Shown one piece after another: positions 1-11,485 of a DNA stretch of 64,000 nt (positions are counted from its first letter, which is position 1; the number at the start of each line of letters is the position of its first letter). Position numbers and translations under genes: made by a program. The stretch is from Diplolepis rosae (taxonomy: Eukaryota > Arthropoda > Insecta > Hymenoptera > Diplolepididae): the NCBI GenBank assembly GCA_030998225.1, contig JAPYXD010000755.1, positions 1,116,001 to 1,180,000 of the forward strand, written 5' to 3'. The notes below the pieces were generated by a model, which worked only from the letters and a program-made list of their open reading frames with translations, was not told the DNA's origin and ran no database searches.

Positions 1-420
1 ATGCGCCTATTACGATACAGCGGAGCATAATCTTCTTCTTATTCTTCTTCGTACAGCGTTGGCACCGTACTAACAAGCCTTGTACATTTGAACTGCGCAT
101 GCGTCTATTACAATACGCTACTACTAACTACTACACAAGATCGAGAAAATCAAAATGGCCGAAAGTATTCGCGAAATGTTGAGTGAAATTGGCGATAAAC
201 ACGGCAATTTCGACCTTTTCAAATTGGATTCGAGTGTACGCAGAAAAACTCGTAAATGCGCCGAAGTCACATGAAATAGAATATGCGCCAATGCACAAAA
301 TTCGGGTAATTACGAGACTCACTTAAAATGCTCGCAGGACTGATAGCGCCTTGGCTTCGATCTCCTGCGAGCATTGTCCCTCGTCGCGTAATAACCCTCA
401 TTATGCGCCTAGGCACATAA
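1..420 (+). repeat. Family A MITE-like repeat, copy A1 (cut by window edge)
   Basis: This segment recurs at 20636-24064 (interrupted), 34613-35009 and, inverted, at about 50560-51081. The family starts with TTATGTGCC and ends with GGCACATAA, so it has short terminal inverted repeats. Near the 3' end AATGCTCGCAGGA and TCCTGCGAGCATT form a stem. No coding capacity is apparent. This copy lacks its 5' end because the window starts inside it. It is probably a non-autonomous DNA transposon; the superfamily is not clear. Confidence 0.7.
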
Positions 421-1640
421 TATAGTATTATAGGAAAACAAACGCGCTGAAAATAGCTCCACCTTCGTGAACCCTTATTTTCTTTTCAGCGAAAAACGAC
501 GAAAACTCGTGACGGGTCACCCTGTACTTTCGTAACCGAAGCTACAGGGACCACTGAAATTACCGCGGAGAGCGCGGGGTAAGGAGCAGCATCACTGCTC
601 GCGATCACGGACACTTAGTGTTCGATTTATAATATTATTATTAGTGGGCGCAAGAACCCGTGCCCTTAGAACGGCCTTGCGAGTTCCAGCCAATTAAATA
701 CGCAAACACTGACTCTAATTTTACTTTAACTAACGAAGTTGACCTAGAGTCTGCCGCCTCGGAATTCTCGTGGCGAGGTGTTAGCGTCGCACACCACCCG
801 AATTTACCACTCACTTTATTTTACTACTATTGAGATTCGAAACACAAAGAGAAATAGGTCAAAAGCTACCTGCAATCCTTCGGCGTCCCCTCCAGTTTGC
901 TCGACTTGCCATTTTTGGTAAATTTTATTAGAAGAGACTGACTTAATAAAATTAATCCTTCCTTTGGCACCTGCCACTTCAAAAGCCGAACATAGAATGA
1001 ATAAATATGGCGAGATCCGCTGGCGTGCTCGCGAAACCGGAAGACGGTGGCGCTTACAAAGCTTACCGATATTACCGACACTTACGCTGAGTTCATATTC
1101 GCGAGCAACAGATGGCGAAGGTACGCCGATCTCTAGCGCCGCTACGTGGTGATTACCGGAATTAACCTCGTCACACAGGTTAGTTTGTTGACCACCTGTC
1201 AACAAAGCGACGGCGAACTCCTCTCCTTGGTGTTCTTGAGCAGGCGGGACTTACACCCGCCTGACGCACCAAGGATCCACTTCGTGGTGTGCTAAAGTGT
1301 CGTGGTGCCGTGTAGAGTTATTTCCTCCATCGCTCGTAGTGAAGCCTCGGCCGTGGCGCGAGTATTGATCGCCATCGACCGGACGGTGATCTCGTGGTAC
1401 TCGCGTGTGTGTGAAACAATGTGAAAAACAGGATTAATTTACTATTAACGCTCTAATGACTGTCACAGACAGCCTCAGGCAGAGTCTCCAGAACGTGGGA
1501 TTTTTCGGCCCCCACCACGTTCCCATCTGGGAGAAACACATGCAAACGTGGCGTGTCAGTGTGTCGGCTCTGCTACACGCTGCGGTCACCAGCTTCGTGT
1601 AAAGCCGAAGGTGCACGAAGACGGACTTCGTTACAATGCT
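421..1640. other. Unidentified stretch of raised GC content
   Basis: This stretch is clearly richer in G, C and CpG than its surroundings, from about 480 to 1620. A 130-codon open frame on the minus strand (1205-816) resembles nothing I recognise. No LTR, TIR or splice pattern could be supported. It could be part of an LTR or 5' untranslated region of a retrotransposon, or a host promoter or first-exon region. Confidence 0.3.
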
Positions 1641-2287
1641 TGAGTTTTCAAGTTATTTTTAGATTTCACGCTTTCGTTTATCGAGTCGAAATTAAGAATT
1701 GTATTTTTCTCGAGTACGTGCAAAAGAGGCGCGAAGCAGACGACGAATTTGAATTTACGAAGTATATAGTTCAAGAAATAACACTTTTCTTCAATTTATT
1801 GAAGAAAGTCTGCATGAAATAAACATCAGTATGATCTTGGAAAATTTCATGAGGATTTCAACACTTCAAAAATAAACTTTCAGTGAAATTTAGTGACAAT
1901 AAATGTATAAAATGTGAATCAATATATAATTTTCCATTCAAATTTATATACTTCTTACTAATTTTGTACATTTAACAATTTTTCAATTAGAACAATATTT
2001 TCTACCAAGATAAAATGAACATAAAGTTCAAGTTCATAATTTATATTTTCAGTTATGTTAGAAATATTTTCATCTCACATTTTTGTAGCCTAAGCACAAA
2101 CTTTTCATTCCAAAACTTAAAATCTCTACGGAAATGGAAAATTGTCTAATAGCAGTAGATAAGCAATCTTTTGGATGAAATATTTTTTAGTTCTTAATTT
2201 GTCTGTCCGTCTGAAATCGTAGTAAGATTTGAACAGTAAACAACAAATTTTCCAATAGAATTCAGGATCAATAATAATTGATTCAGG
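1641..2287. other. AT-rich spacer, nothing recognised
   Basis: AT-rich sequence with short open frames only and no repeat partner found in the window. Confidence 0.5.
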
Positions 2288-4297
2288 AAATACTTCAACT
2301 CTGTAGAGCATTTTTGTATTTCGAATTCAAAATGTGTGCTTAAGCCACAAAAAAGTAAGCTGAAAATGTAGATATCAAACTAATTATGTCATGTTTATGT
2401 CTTCTTAATGGAAAATACTTTGCATATAATTCTCTAATTCGATATTTTTTTAATGTATGAACATTCAAGAAATTGATAAATATTCCATCTTTTCATAGGA
2501 ACTAAAAATTTCCGGATAATGCTTTGATTGAGAAAGCTAAAAATTTGTCAAATATTGATATAAATTGCAATTTTACAATTGCATTATTTTTCAAATATTT
2601 TAACATCTCTTCAATCTTGATAATTCTTACAGAAGTTTATTTCATGTGAGTGACTTTTTCTTTTTCTAATGAAAGATTTCGTAATTCTAAATTCGGCCCA
2701 ATTCGTAACATTGTAAAAAGATTTTAAAACTTCATAAAATTTTTTTTCTGTTTTATTCAAAGTCAATAAATATTCAATGTTTGGAATCGAAATATTAAGT
2801 AAATGATTTTTAATTTCTGGGAATAAACTGCTTTAATAAGACAATCTTTCTTCTTTGTGAGAAATCTCAATTTTAAAATTAAAATTCTACGCATAGGATA
2901 CAAAAACATAATATGAAAATACTTTTATTACAGAATTTTGAAATATACAAGTTGATCAATTTTTAATCGAGTAAATCGGCTACTTTAAGCAACAAATTAT
3001 GTTAAAAATATTTTATCAAAAAAAAAATAAGACACATTAAATTACGCTTTAAAATCCACATTCATAGATTGATGGTAAAAGCAGTTTAAAGTTTTTTAAT
3101 CTTACGTTTTAGTGACGTATGCACAGACTTTTAATCAGATAAATGAAATGCTTTATAGAAAGTCAAAATTTTCTTATTAGTGCACTTAATCAAATTTATA
3201 AAGTAAAAATATTTTTTAATTGATGCTTTCACTCAATTCTTTAAACATTCATTAATTGAAAATTGTACTCAAAATTTAATCTTGCAGCGTTCCAATATTC
3301 CCACAATGTTACAAAATCTTATTAATCATTATTTTAGTCGAATTATTTTCAAAATATTTAAAAAATAAATGTAAATATTTTGATTAAATACTCTGTCAAA
3401 TTTTGCATTTGACTGATCTTGCAAAATTGTTGAAAGTTTTGAATATCGATAGAAGAAACTTTAAATGAAATTTTATGTCCATAAATGCTTAAAGTTCTAT
3501 ATAGAAATGTCAACTACAACATTCTCAAATTTTATAAATAAACTACTAAATTCAAAAAGTTTCGGATTTTTTTAAAAACTGTACAAATTTCAAATATGAA
3601 TCAGTCAAAATCTACTGATTATCAGTGAAATTTGACTGATTTAAATAACTAAAAACAGGTTACTGTGAATCAGTCAAATTTCACTGATTACTTCAGTGAA
3701 AAGTAACTGATTTAACAGTGAAAAATATTGTTTCCACTGATGATTCAGTGAAAAGGCAAATCACTAATTCAATCAGTGAAAATTTGACTGATTCAGATTT
3801 AGAGTGTATACAAATTTCAAATATAAAGTGTACTCTGTACATTAATCAAACAAATTTAGAAGATGAATATTTTAATAAATATTCCTAAATATTATTGGAA
3901 TATGATACATATCGATTTAGAAAAACTTCTTCAAAGTACTCAGACATTTTTCTTATTTTACGACATTTTTGCACCATGTTTGACCTTTGGGTAGGATTCA
4001 AGAAAACAATTGTAGACATACTTTCATTACTTAGTAAAATACTATGAAGACTTGCTTTTTAAATTAAAGCGAAAACTTTTAAAACCTTTAACAATCGGTT
4101 GCATAGATTCTGCTCTAATCTTGGACGCAATTAGAGAAATAGGTTTTTTTGCTTTTTTTAGATCTAGTTTTTGCCTTAAACATAAAAGAAAGAAAACACA
4201 TTTGAAATATTAAAATAAAAAAGCTGGTTCATTCTTAGAGAATCCCAAATATTCTGAAATAAAACTCCTTTCCACACCACCACGGAGGTAGAGTTTA
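2288..4297 (+). repeat. Left arm of the 2-kb inverted repeat
   Basis: Reverse complement of 7803-9809. The inner edge reads GGAGGTAGAGTTTA and the outer edge AAATACTTCAACTCTG. The arm is AT-rich and non-coding. It contains the AATCAGTGAAA motif cluster at 3598-3808. Confidence 0.9.
3598..3808. repeat. Motif-dense insertion (AATCAGT[G/C]AAA) inside the left arm
   Basis: About ten copies of CAGTGAAA or CAGTCAAA, in both orientations, are packed into 211 bp. The block is flanked by direct repeats of TACAAATTTCAAATAT (3582-3597 and 3809-3824), which look like a target-site duplication of about 16 bp. The mirrored block is present in the right arm (about 8280-8515), so it was already there when the palindrome formed. 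It could be a non-autonomous element, or a set of transposase-binding sites. Confidence 0.6.
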
Positions 4298-5107
4298 CTA
4301 TTAATAGTTCAATAAATTTTATGTACTCTAAATAAATTTTTTCGTAATTGCAGAAAACTTATTCCAAATACAAAAATTGTATCTTTAAATGTACAGGATA
4401 ATTAATTATAAAAATCTTTCGAATTTGAATTTCAAGAACTTGTACACACTTTCAAGGCACATCGTTTTTCCTTTTGCAAAAATTTTTAAAACTTCTAATT
4501 TTTCAAGTAACTGGGAGAAGTACATTTAAAAAAAAAATTGTTTTCTCTACTTCCACTCGCGCTAGCTTAACAAATTTTCGGAATTTTACGATTTTATTAA
4601 TATTGTATTAAGTGTCTACATTTTCTGAAACTATCTACAGGAGAAAAATTTTAATACTTTAGTAAAGAAAGTTTTCTGAAAAGTTGTAGCTCAATCAGAT
4701 TAATAGCCAAAAAGTTACCAATGTTTTAAATCGCAAACGAACGGTATAGAGGTCAAATTGGAGACGAAAACAAATAATAATAGCAACCTTCTTTTGTTTT
4801 CTTCTAAGATATACTTGATTCTCGCTTTATGCGTTATTTGAGAAGGCAAGAGTGTGGATTCTTCATATTTTTATCGTAATTCCTTATTGAAAACGGCAAA
4901 AGTAAGAATATTATATTATTATTTGGTGATACGTGAGTGCTCTTACGTACGTTATTGTTTGATGCTTGTGGGTAAGTTTATTTTGTGAATCTTAATTTGT
5001 GTGCAGATTACAAATTATTCACATTCGCTCAATTTTATCGACTTTTCATCTTATTAATTCTTTTCAAATAATTCTGTTTTCCTTCGTCGTATAATTTATT
5101 GTTCACA

Positions 5108-7327
5108 ATGAGTAATCCGGTTGACCCAAATTCGAGTGCTTTGAAGGACAGCCAGGTTCAAACGAAGGTTGACCACCGTTTGAACTCTGGTTCAAACGAA
5201 TGTCAACCCGCTAGAAAAGTCATGAAAAATGCAAAAAACTTTCAGTTGGGATGGTTTGAGGAATTTCCGTCGTGGAGAGAGTGGGTGGTTACATTAGCAG
5301 ATGAAACAAGATTTCATTGCAAAATTTGCAATAAAACGTTGCTATGTGGCAAATCGGAAATTGAAAAGCATGAAGCATCTTTATCACACAGAAAGAAGCA
5401 AGAGTTTTCAAATAAATTAGAATGTTATGGAGTAGTAAGTGAAAATTCTTCTAATGTAACTGCCAATTCTTACAGTGTTGAACCTTGTGTAGCAAGTTCT
5501 TCTGCTTCAGAATTCACAAATTCCACGATTCCGGAAAGTGTTACTTTCAAACAGAAAGTACAAGAAGCAGAGATTAGGATTAGTACATTTTTCGTAGAGC
5601 ATAATTTACCATTCGCGATTTCATCAGAATTGATAGGACTTTTCCAAGATATGGAACCTTCGGTTTTAAAAGACGTTAGATTGAGCCACACTAAAATGGT
5701 CCTAGTTGTAAATAACGTCGTATGTGCTGCTGAAACTGATCGCATGGCAAATATTTTGCGTAAGCAATCATTTTCAGTGTACGAAGACGAAACGACCGAC
5801 AGGACTCTAGAAAAGTGGCTGTCATTAATGGTTCGATATGTGGAGCCAACGACATTTTCTGTCAGGGTGGAATTGCTCCAGCTTATTAATGTAAATGCTT
5901 CGGATTGTTCTGCCTCTAAAATTATTGATGCGTTCGAAAAAGCATTGTCCGGGCAGAAAATCCCTTTATCTAATATCTGTGCTTTAGCTTGTGATAATGC
6001 ACAGGTGATGGTCGGCAATAGGTCCTCATTTAAAACAAAATTAAAGGAAAAAAGTCCCCGTTTAATTGTTTTCCCGTGTGTCTCGCATTCGTCAGCAATT
6101 GCAGCAAAATATGCTTGTGCCACAATCCCAGATGTAGAGGATTTAATCAAAGATTTGCCAGCTTTTCTTAATGCTAGCTCCAAGCGAACGGCTATTTTTC
6201 GATCGATTGTTTTGAAATTAGGAAATGACTATCAAAAAATTCCTAGTCATTCTGAAACTCGCTGGCTTGTCTGCTATCGATGCATAGATATTATAATAAA
6301 GAATTGGGAAGTTATTCTTCAGTATCTTATGGTCCTCGTATCTGAGAAGGTAGAGAAGGCCAAAGACATGTTAGGAAAAATGCAGAATCCTTTGACACTC
6401 GCATATTTCCTATTCTTGAAATTTACTTTGAATAGGTTCAACGTATACAATGCGAAATTTCAAAGTCGCGAAACAATGGTTCAGGAACTCCAGCCAAACT
6501 CGGCTAAATTCTTCGTATGGATTCTTAGCAGTTATTTGAAAGAGGGTCTTCTTCAACCGAATTTATTCTTTCAAATCATTAGAAATGTTAACTTTGCAGA
6601 TCCTAGTAATCAAAAGCCGCTTCAAGACATTGACGTTGGTAAGGAAACGCGAGAATATTTCCAGCAGCAACTTACAAACAAGAAATTGCAAATAGTAGAA
6701 GTGGATCTATTTCTTCGTAATTGCTTGAAATTTTATGTCACAGCAAGCGAAGAAATTCGCAATCGACTTCCTTTTGATGACATCTTTTTGTCTTGCGTTG
6801 CTGTTTTCCGGCCTCAAGTAGCTTTCTATGCTGATCGAAGCGAAGCTTTTCCTTGGGTCTGGAAATGTTGTGAAGATTTAGGGTCGTTTGATAGAATAGG
6901 TGTACAAAAAGAGTGGGATTCTTTACACAAAATCAGACAGGAACTCAAAGAAAAGTGGTCGAATTTATCTTTTGACGAAATGTGGTCTAGTATCGGTGTA
7001 TCTTCGACGAGTACAGGAGAAAAACTTTTTCCAAATTTGACCTCAGTATTGAATCATGTTCGGAGTCTTCCTCATTCAAATGCTGAGGCGGAGCGAGGTT
7101 TCTCCATGCTCACGGACGCGAAAACTCCCAAAAGAAATCGCTTAAGAAACAGGACGGTCAACTCAATTTGTGTTACTCGATCAGCCCTAAAGGCGAGAGC
7201 TGAAACAGCCAGAACAACGAGCATCACTTCGAAGCATTTGCAATTAATGACCGAAAATCTATATGAGATGGCAGAAAGTGATAGGGAAAGTGGTTTGTCG
7301 CTCTTCGCTCACGAAGGAGAGGATTAA
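5108..7327 (+). CDS. hAT-superfamily transposase, intact reading frame
   Basis: A 739-codon open frame from ATG at 5108, chosen over an upstream TTG. An N-terminal C2H2 finger of BED/TTF type uses C71, C74, H88 and H94. The RNase H-like transposase core follows: DETTD (first acidic residue near D227) and CDNAQVMVG (D296). The C-terminal hAT dimerisation region has NAEAERGFSML near residue 660 and a basic RNRLRNRT segment. The length fits full-size hAT transposases, and no stop or frameshift breaks it, so activity is possible. It would bind the element's ends and move DNA by cut-and-paste. It is the only gene in the palindrome. The 3' motif at 7530-7566 lies 200 bp past its stop. A domesticated ZBED-like host gene is less likely, given the setting. 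Confidence 0.9.
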   Translation: MSNPVDPNSSALKDSQVQTKVDHRLNSGSNECQPARKVMKNAKNFQLGWFEEFPSWREWVVTLADETRFHCKICNKTLLCGKSEIEKHEASLSHRKKQEFSNKLECYGVVSENSSNVTANSYSVEPCVASSSASEFTNSTIPESVTFKQKVQEAEIRISTFFVEHNLPFAISSELIGLFQDMEPSVLKDVRLSHTKMVLVVNNVVCAAETDRMANILRKQSFSVYEDETTDRTLEKWLSLMVRYVEPTTFSVRVELLQLINVNASDCSASKIIDAFEKALSGQKIPLSNICALACDNAQVMVGNRSSFKTKLKEKSPRLIVFPCVSHSSAIAAKYACATIPDVEDLIKDLPAFLNASSKRTAIFRSIVLKLGNDYQKIPSHSETRWLVCYRCIDIIIKNWEVILQYLMVLVSEKVEKAKDMLGKMQNPLTLAYFLFLKFTLNRFNVYNAKFQSRETMVQELQPNSAKFFVWILSSYLKEGLLQPNLFFQIIRNVNFADPSNQKPLQDIDVGKETREYFQQQLTNKKLQIVEVDLFLRNCLKFYVTASEEIRNRLPFDDIFLSCVAVFRPQVAFYADRSEAFPWVWKCCEDLGSFDRIGVQKEWDSLHKIRQELKEKWSNLSFDEMWSSIGVSSTSTGEKLFPNLTSVLNHVRSLPHSNAEAERGFSMLTDAKTPKRNRLRNRTVNSICVTRSALKARAETARTTSITSKHLQLMTENLYEMAESDRESGLSLFAHEGED

Positions 7328-7529
7328 TTCTAATGGCCAAGGCATGGCGTTAATCAATTTCAAACCCCTTTCTTACTCACAAAATAATGACATTTTATTT
7401 CTTATATCAGAGATACGTTCTTTATTCCTTTCTTCGCGTGCCTCGGGTATGGAAATTGTTTAGTTTTAATTATTATTTTGTGAGTAAGAAAACATACTGA
7501 AATTGAGTAATATCACGCTTTGGGCATAA

Positions 7530-7566
7530 GTGAGAGGCAAGGGGACTCACAATAATCAAGCACCCC
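7530..7566 (+). other. Conserved 3' motif (candidate RNA pseudoknot), hAT copy
   Basis: Stem GTGAG, loop AGGCAAGGGGA, stem CTCAC, linker AATAATCAAGCA, then CCCC. The loop GGGG can pair with the trailing CCCC, giving an H-type pseudoknot. The same arrangement occurs at 18656-18694 and three times at 61001-61123, in unrelated transposons. Here it is outside the reading frame of the transposase. Recurrence is seen directly; the structure is inferred. Confidence 0.55.
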
Positions 7567-7802
7567 AAATCATCCCGAATTAATCAAACTTCTTCATTAT
7601 TTGATTTAAAACAAAACATTTTTGTTCGACGTATACTGGCATTTGATAGAGGCAAGCCTGAAGTACGGGCTACATTTGTAGCGTTTTTTACCACTTTGCT
7701 TCATGTTTTTCCTTTTTTCTTTTTGCTTGAAAGCAAAAACCCTTTTCGTTTCGTAGGATGTGGACTAGGCCTACAGGGGATACCACGTAAACAAACGAGC
7801 CT

Positions 7803-9809
7803 TAAACTCTACCTCCGTGGTGGTGTGGAAAGGAGTCTTATTTCAGAATATTTGGGATTCTCTAAGAATGAACCAGCTTTTTTATTTTAATATTTCAAAT
7901 GTGTTTTCTTTCTTTTATGTTTAAGGCAAAAACTAGATCTAAAAAAAGCAAAAAAACCTATTTCTCTAATTGCGTCCAAGATTAGAGCAGAATCTATGCA
8001 ACCGATTGTTAAAGGTTTTAAAAGTTTTCGCTTTAATTTAAAAAGCAAGTCTTCATAGTATTTTACTAAGTAATGAAAGTATGTCTACAATTGTTTTCTT
8101 GAATCCTACCCAAAGGTCAAACATGGTGCAAAAATGTCGTAAAATAAGAAAAATGTCTGAGTACTTTGAAGAAGTTTTTCTAAATCGATATGTATCATAT
8201 TCCAATAATATTTAGGGATATTTATTAAAATATTCATCTTCTAGATTTGTTTGATTAATGTACAGAGTACACTTTATATTTGAAATTTGTATACACTCTA
8301 AATCTGAATCAGTCAAATTTTCACTAATTGAATTAGTGATTTGCCTTTTCACTGAATCATCAGTGGAAACAATATTTTTCACTGTTAAATCAGTTACTTT
8401 TCACTGAAGTAATCAGTGAAATTTGACTGATTCACAGTAACCTGTTTTTAGTTATTTAAATCAGTCAAATTTCACTGATAATCAGTAGATTTTGACTGAT
8501 TCATATTTGAAATTTGTACAGTTTTTAAAAAAATCCGAAACTTTTTGAATTTAGTAGTTTATTTATAAAATTTGAGAATGTTGTAGTTGACATTTCTATA
8601 TAGAACTTTAAGCATTTATGGACATAAAATTTCATTTAAAGTTTCTTCTATCGATATTCAAAACTTTCAACAATTTTGCAAGATCAGTCAAATGCAAAAT
8701 TTGACACAGTATTTAATCAAAATATTTACATTTATTTTTTAAATATTTTGAAAATAATTCGACTAAAATAATGATTAATAAGATTTTGTAACATTGTGGG
8801 AATATTGGAACGCTGCAAGATTAAATTTTGAGTACAATTTTCAATTAATGAATGTTTAAAGAATTGAGTGAAAGAATCAATTAAAAAATATTTTTACTTT
8901 ATAAATTTGATTAAGTGCACTAATAAGAAAATTTTGACTTTCTATAAAGCATTTCATTTATCTGATTAAAAGTCTGTGCATACGTCACTAAAACGTAAGA
9001 TTAAAAAACTTTAAACTGCTTTTACCATCAATCTATGAATGTGGATTTTAAAGCGTAATTTAATGTCTTATTTTTTGTTGATAAAATATTTTTAACATAA
9101 TTTGTTGCTTAAAGTAGCCGATTTACTCGATTAAAAATTGATCAACTTGTATATTTCAAAATTCTGTAATAAAAGTATTTTCATATTATGTTTTTGTATC
9201 CTATGCGTAGAATTTTAATTTTAAAATTGAGATTTCTCACAAAGAAGAAAGATTGTCTTATTAAAGCAGTTTATTCCCAGAAATTAAAAATCATTTACTT
9301 AATATTTCGATTCCAAACATTGAATATTTATTGACTTTGAATAAAACAGAAAAAAAATTTTATGAAGTTTTAAAATCTTTTTACAATGTTACGAATTGGG
9401 CCGAATTTAGAATTACGAAATCTTTCATTAGAAAAAGAAAAAGTCACTCACATGAAATAAACTTCTGTAAGAATTATCAAGATTGAAGAGATGTTAAAAT
9501 ATTTGAAAAATAATGCAATTGTAAAATTGCAATTTATATGAATATTTGACAAATTTTTAGCTTTCTCAATCAAAGCATTATCCGGAAATTTTTAGTTCCT
9601 ATAAAAAGATGGAATATTTATCAATTTCTTGAATGTTCATACATTAAAAAAATATCGAATTAGAGAATTATATGCAAAGTATTTTCTATTAAGAAGACAT
9701 AAACATGACATAATTAGTTTTATATCTACATTTTCAGCTTACTTTTTTGTGGCTTAAGCACACATTTTGAATTCGAAATACAAAAATGCTCTACAGAGTT
9801 GAAGTATTT
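7803..9809 (-). repeat. Right arm of the 2-kb inverted repeat
   Basis: Reverse complement of 2288-4297, length 2007 against 2010. Differences are rare, for example a shortened A/T run near 9075. The mirrored motif block lies at about 8280-8515. No coding sequence. Confidence 0.9.
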
Positions 9810-9911
9810 TTTTCCAATAGAAGACACATTTGTGGATTTTAGCAGATTTTTTATGCATAATTCGCAATGCAAAAAATTGCGAACATTTATGCACGCAATT
9901 TTATTCATGTG

Positions 9912-10799
9912 TCATAAATAAATAATAATACTTCTTATATTAATGAATGAATTTACAATTGTAAAATATGCGAAAACATTAGATGCGTAACGTAAACAAG
10001 TTGTAAAGGGAAAGAGAGGAGTGAAAAACCATGAATGAACATAGTAAGGGTATTAGTTATTTTTGGAAGAGGAACTCCGTCTAACCGTGTTGTGTCAACA
10101 GACCTCCCAGACCTGTAGGCACGGGTAGAGGATTAAGCGGGGAGTCTGCCGCTACGGAAAGAAGGAAAATCGGAGAAACCAACGAGGAGTACTGCACTAG
10201 ATCTTTTTCCTAATATGGAAAATCTGACCACAGGAAGAGACGAGTTCAGCCACGCGCCAAACTATAGGCATGCATTGACGAAATAATTCTTGGAAAACGA
10301 GTCAACGGGTTCTTCGTGACTAATAATATCGACTACTAGAGGGGATTTTGACCCAGATGAGGGTCTATAAAACTAGCTGCTAATTGGGAAAAGTCAGTGT
10401 CTTCTTCAATCTTCGCCCGGCACTCCGCTTTCAACAAGTATCTCCAGTAGATCAGTTTTTCTTCAACCATCGTCCGGGAGTTCAGTATTCTTCAAACCTT
10501 CGTCATCAGTCAGTATTCTTCAACACGTCCTCAGTATTTTTCTTCACGTCCCATTGTTCAGTTGAGACAAACTTTATAACACTCCCCAAGTTTTCGTCAA
10601 GTATCGGAGCGTACCAGTCGCGAGTTTTCAACGTTTTGGATTGAATAAAGTTGATAATTGCAAAATATTTGAGTGATTATTTGTTGTTGGCTTCCCTCAC
10701 CCAGTTTCGGTTTAGAAATCCACTGGACTTCTTTACTGTTCTAAACGAGGAAAAACAAATTAAATAATATAATAAAGGGTGAGTAACCAAGACGTTACA
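9912..10799 (+). mobile_element. Solo LTR of the TGTCACGTCC family
   Basis: Starts TGTCATAAATAAATA and ends GACGTTACA. It aligns with the solo LTR at 22054-23224 except for a deletion of about 25 bp near its 5' end. Flanks are CATG (9908-9911) and TATG (10800-10803), against CATG at the empty site near 13270, so the TSD is 4 bp with one mutation. A TATA box (TATAAAA, 10366-10372) lies upstream of a CAGTGTC start-like site, and AATAAAG occurs near 10643. No internal retrotransposon sequence remains. The 4-bp TSD fits Ty3/Gypsy or BEL. Confidence 0.8.
10366..10372 (+). promoter_or_regulatory. TATA box of the solo LTR
   Basis: TATAAAA about 27 bases upstream of the conserved CAGTGTCTTC start-like site. 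The identical arrangement is found in the related LTR at 22526-22532. Confidence 0.6.
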
Positions 10800-10811
10800 T
10801 ATGTTTGATTT

Positions 10812-11060
10812 CACTGAGAAAAATGGATTATAAAATTTAATATCCAGGTCCAGTGACTATGGGACAGTTATTTAGATTATAAATACTATAATCTGGATTA
10901 TAAGAAGCATAATCCAGATCATAAGTGACATAACCTACAATTTATTCTCTATTCTAACATCATACCGCTTATAATCGAGATTATAGCTTCTATAATTCAA
11001 ATGGCTGTCCTATAGTCACTGTATCTAGATATTAAATTTTATAATCCATTTTTCTCCGTG
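10812..11060. mobile_element. Palindromic MITE with CACTGAG/CTCCGTG ends
   Basis: A 249-bp element. Its first and last halves are inverted repeats, starting CACTGAGAAAAATGG and ending CCATTTTTCTCCGTG. The interior is built of ATAATC(C/T) motifs in both orientations. Comparison with the empty site near 13260 (GATTTGCGC) shows a clean insertion with at most a TT duplication. No coding capacity. Confidence 0.8.
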
Positions 11061-11135
11061 TTGCGCGACCACTCTTTTGAATTATGCTATTCATTAGTTA
11101 CCTATCGGTAATCGTATTCTTGAATATTTTTCGAA

Positions 11136-11485
11136 TATACAGGTTTTGCCCGTTGGAAATTTGGTTTGTTCAGAAAATGTCCGTTTTCAAACAAAAGTGG
11201 TATACAAAAAGTAAAATTGGTTTTCCTACAAACTTACAGTTATAAACGAAGATAGCGATGATGACTAATTTAAAATTTAAAAAAAATTTTATGCTTGGCA
11301 AATGTTCAGCCTATTTATGGAGTATAAAGTGCTATTAAAATACAATTAATCGTCTATATTTGTAAAAAATCGATGGTAAATAAATGTAGTTTGTAGGAAA
11401 ACCAATTTTACATTTTATATACCACTTTTATTTAAAACGAACAGTTTTTGAACGGACTAAATTTTCCACGGGCAAAACTTTATAA
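11136..11485. mobile_element. Palindromic MITE with GTTTTGCCCGT TIRs
   Basis: The first 100 bp or so (GTTTTGCCCGTTGGAAATTT onward) return as reverse complement at 11388-11483 (ending ACGGGCAAAAC), with about 85% agreement by eye. The spacer of about 140 bp is non-coding. Confidence 0.7.

Larger units (their letters stand above)
2288..9809 (+). mobile_element. hAT-type element inside a 7.5-kb palindromic structure
   Basis: Two arms of about 2.0 kb (2288-4297 and 7803-9809) are reverse complements with only scattered mismatches and small indels. They enclose 3.5 kb holding one intact transposase gene. The arms end abruptly on both outer sides, at AAATACTTCAAC and GTTGAAGTATTT. hAT elements normally have TIRs of about 10-30 bp and an 8-bp TSD; no 8-bp TSD is visible here. 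Either the arms are giant TIRs of this element, or a hAT inserted near the centre of an existing palindrome. The near identity of the arms implies a recent origin or gene conversion. Confidence 0.7.

Noticed and set aside
816..1205. 130-codon minus-strand frame as a gene
   Set aside because: No domain or family pattern recognised; overlapping open frames on both strands reflect raised GC.
2280..2320. 8-bp TSD expected for a hAT element at the palindrome ends
   Set aside because: Flanks of 2288 and 9809 do not match, and CAACTCTG/CAGAGTTG are reverse complements inside the arms, not a duplication.
5470..6183. 237-codon minus-strand frame
   Set aside because: It is the reverse-strand shadow of the hAT transposase.
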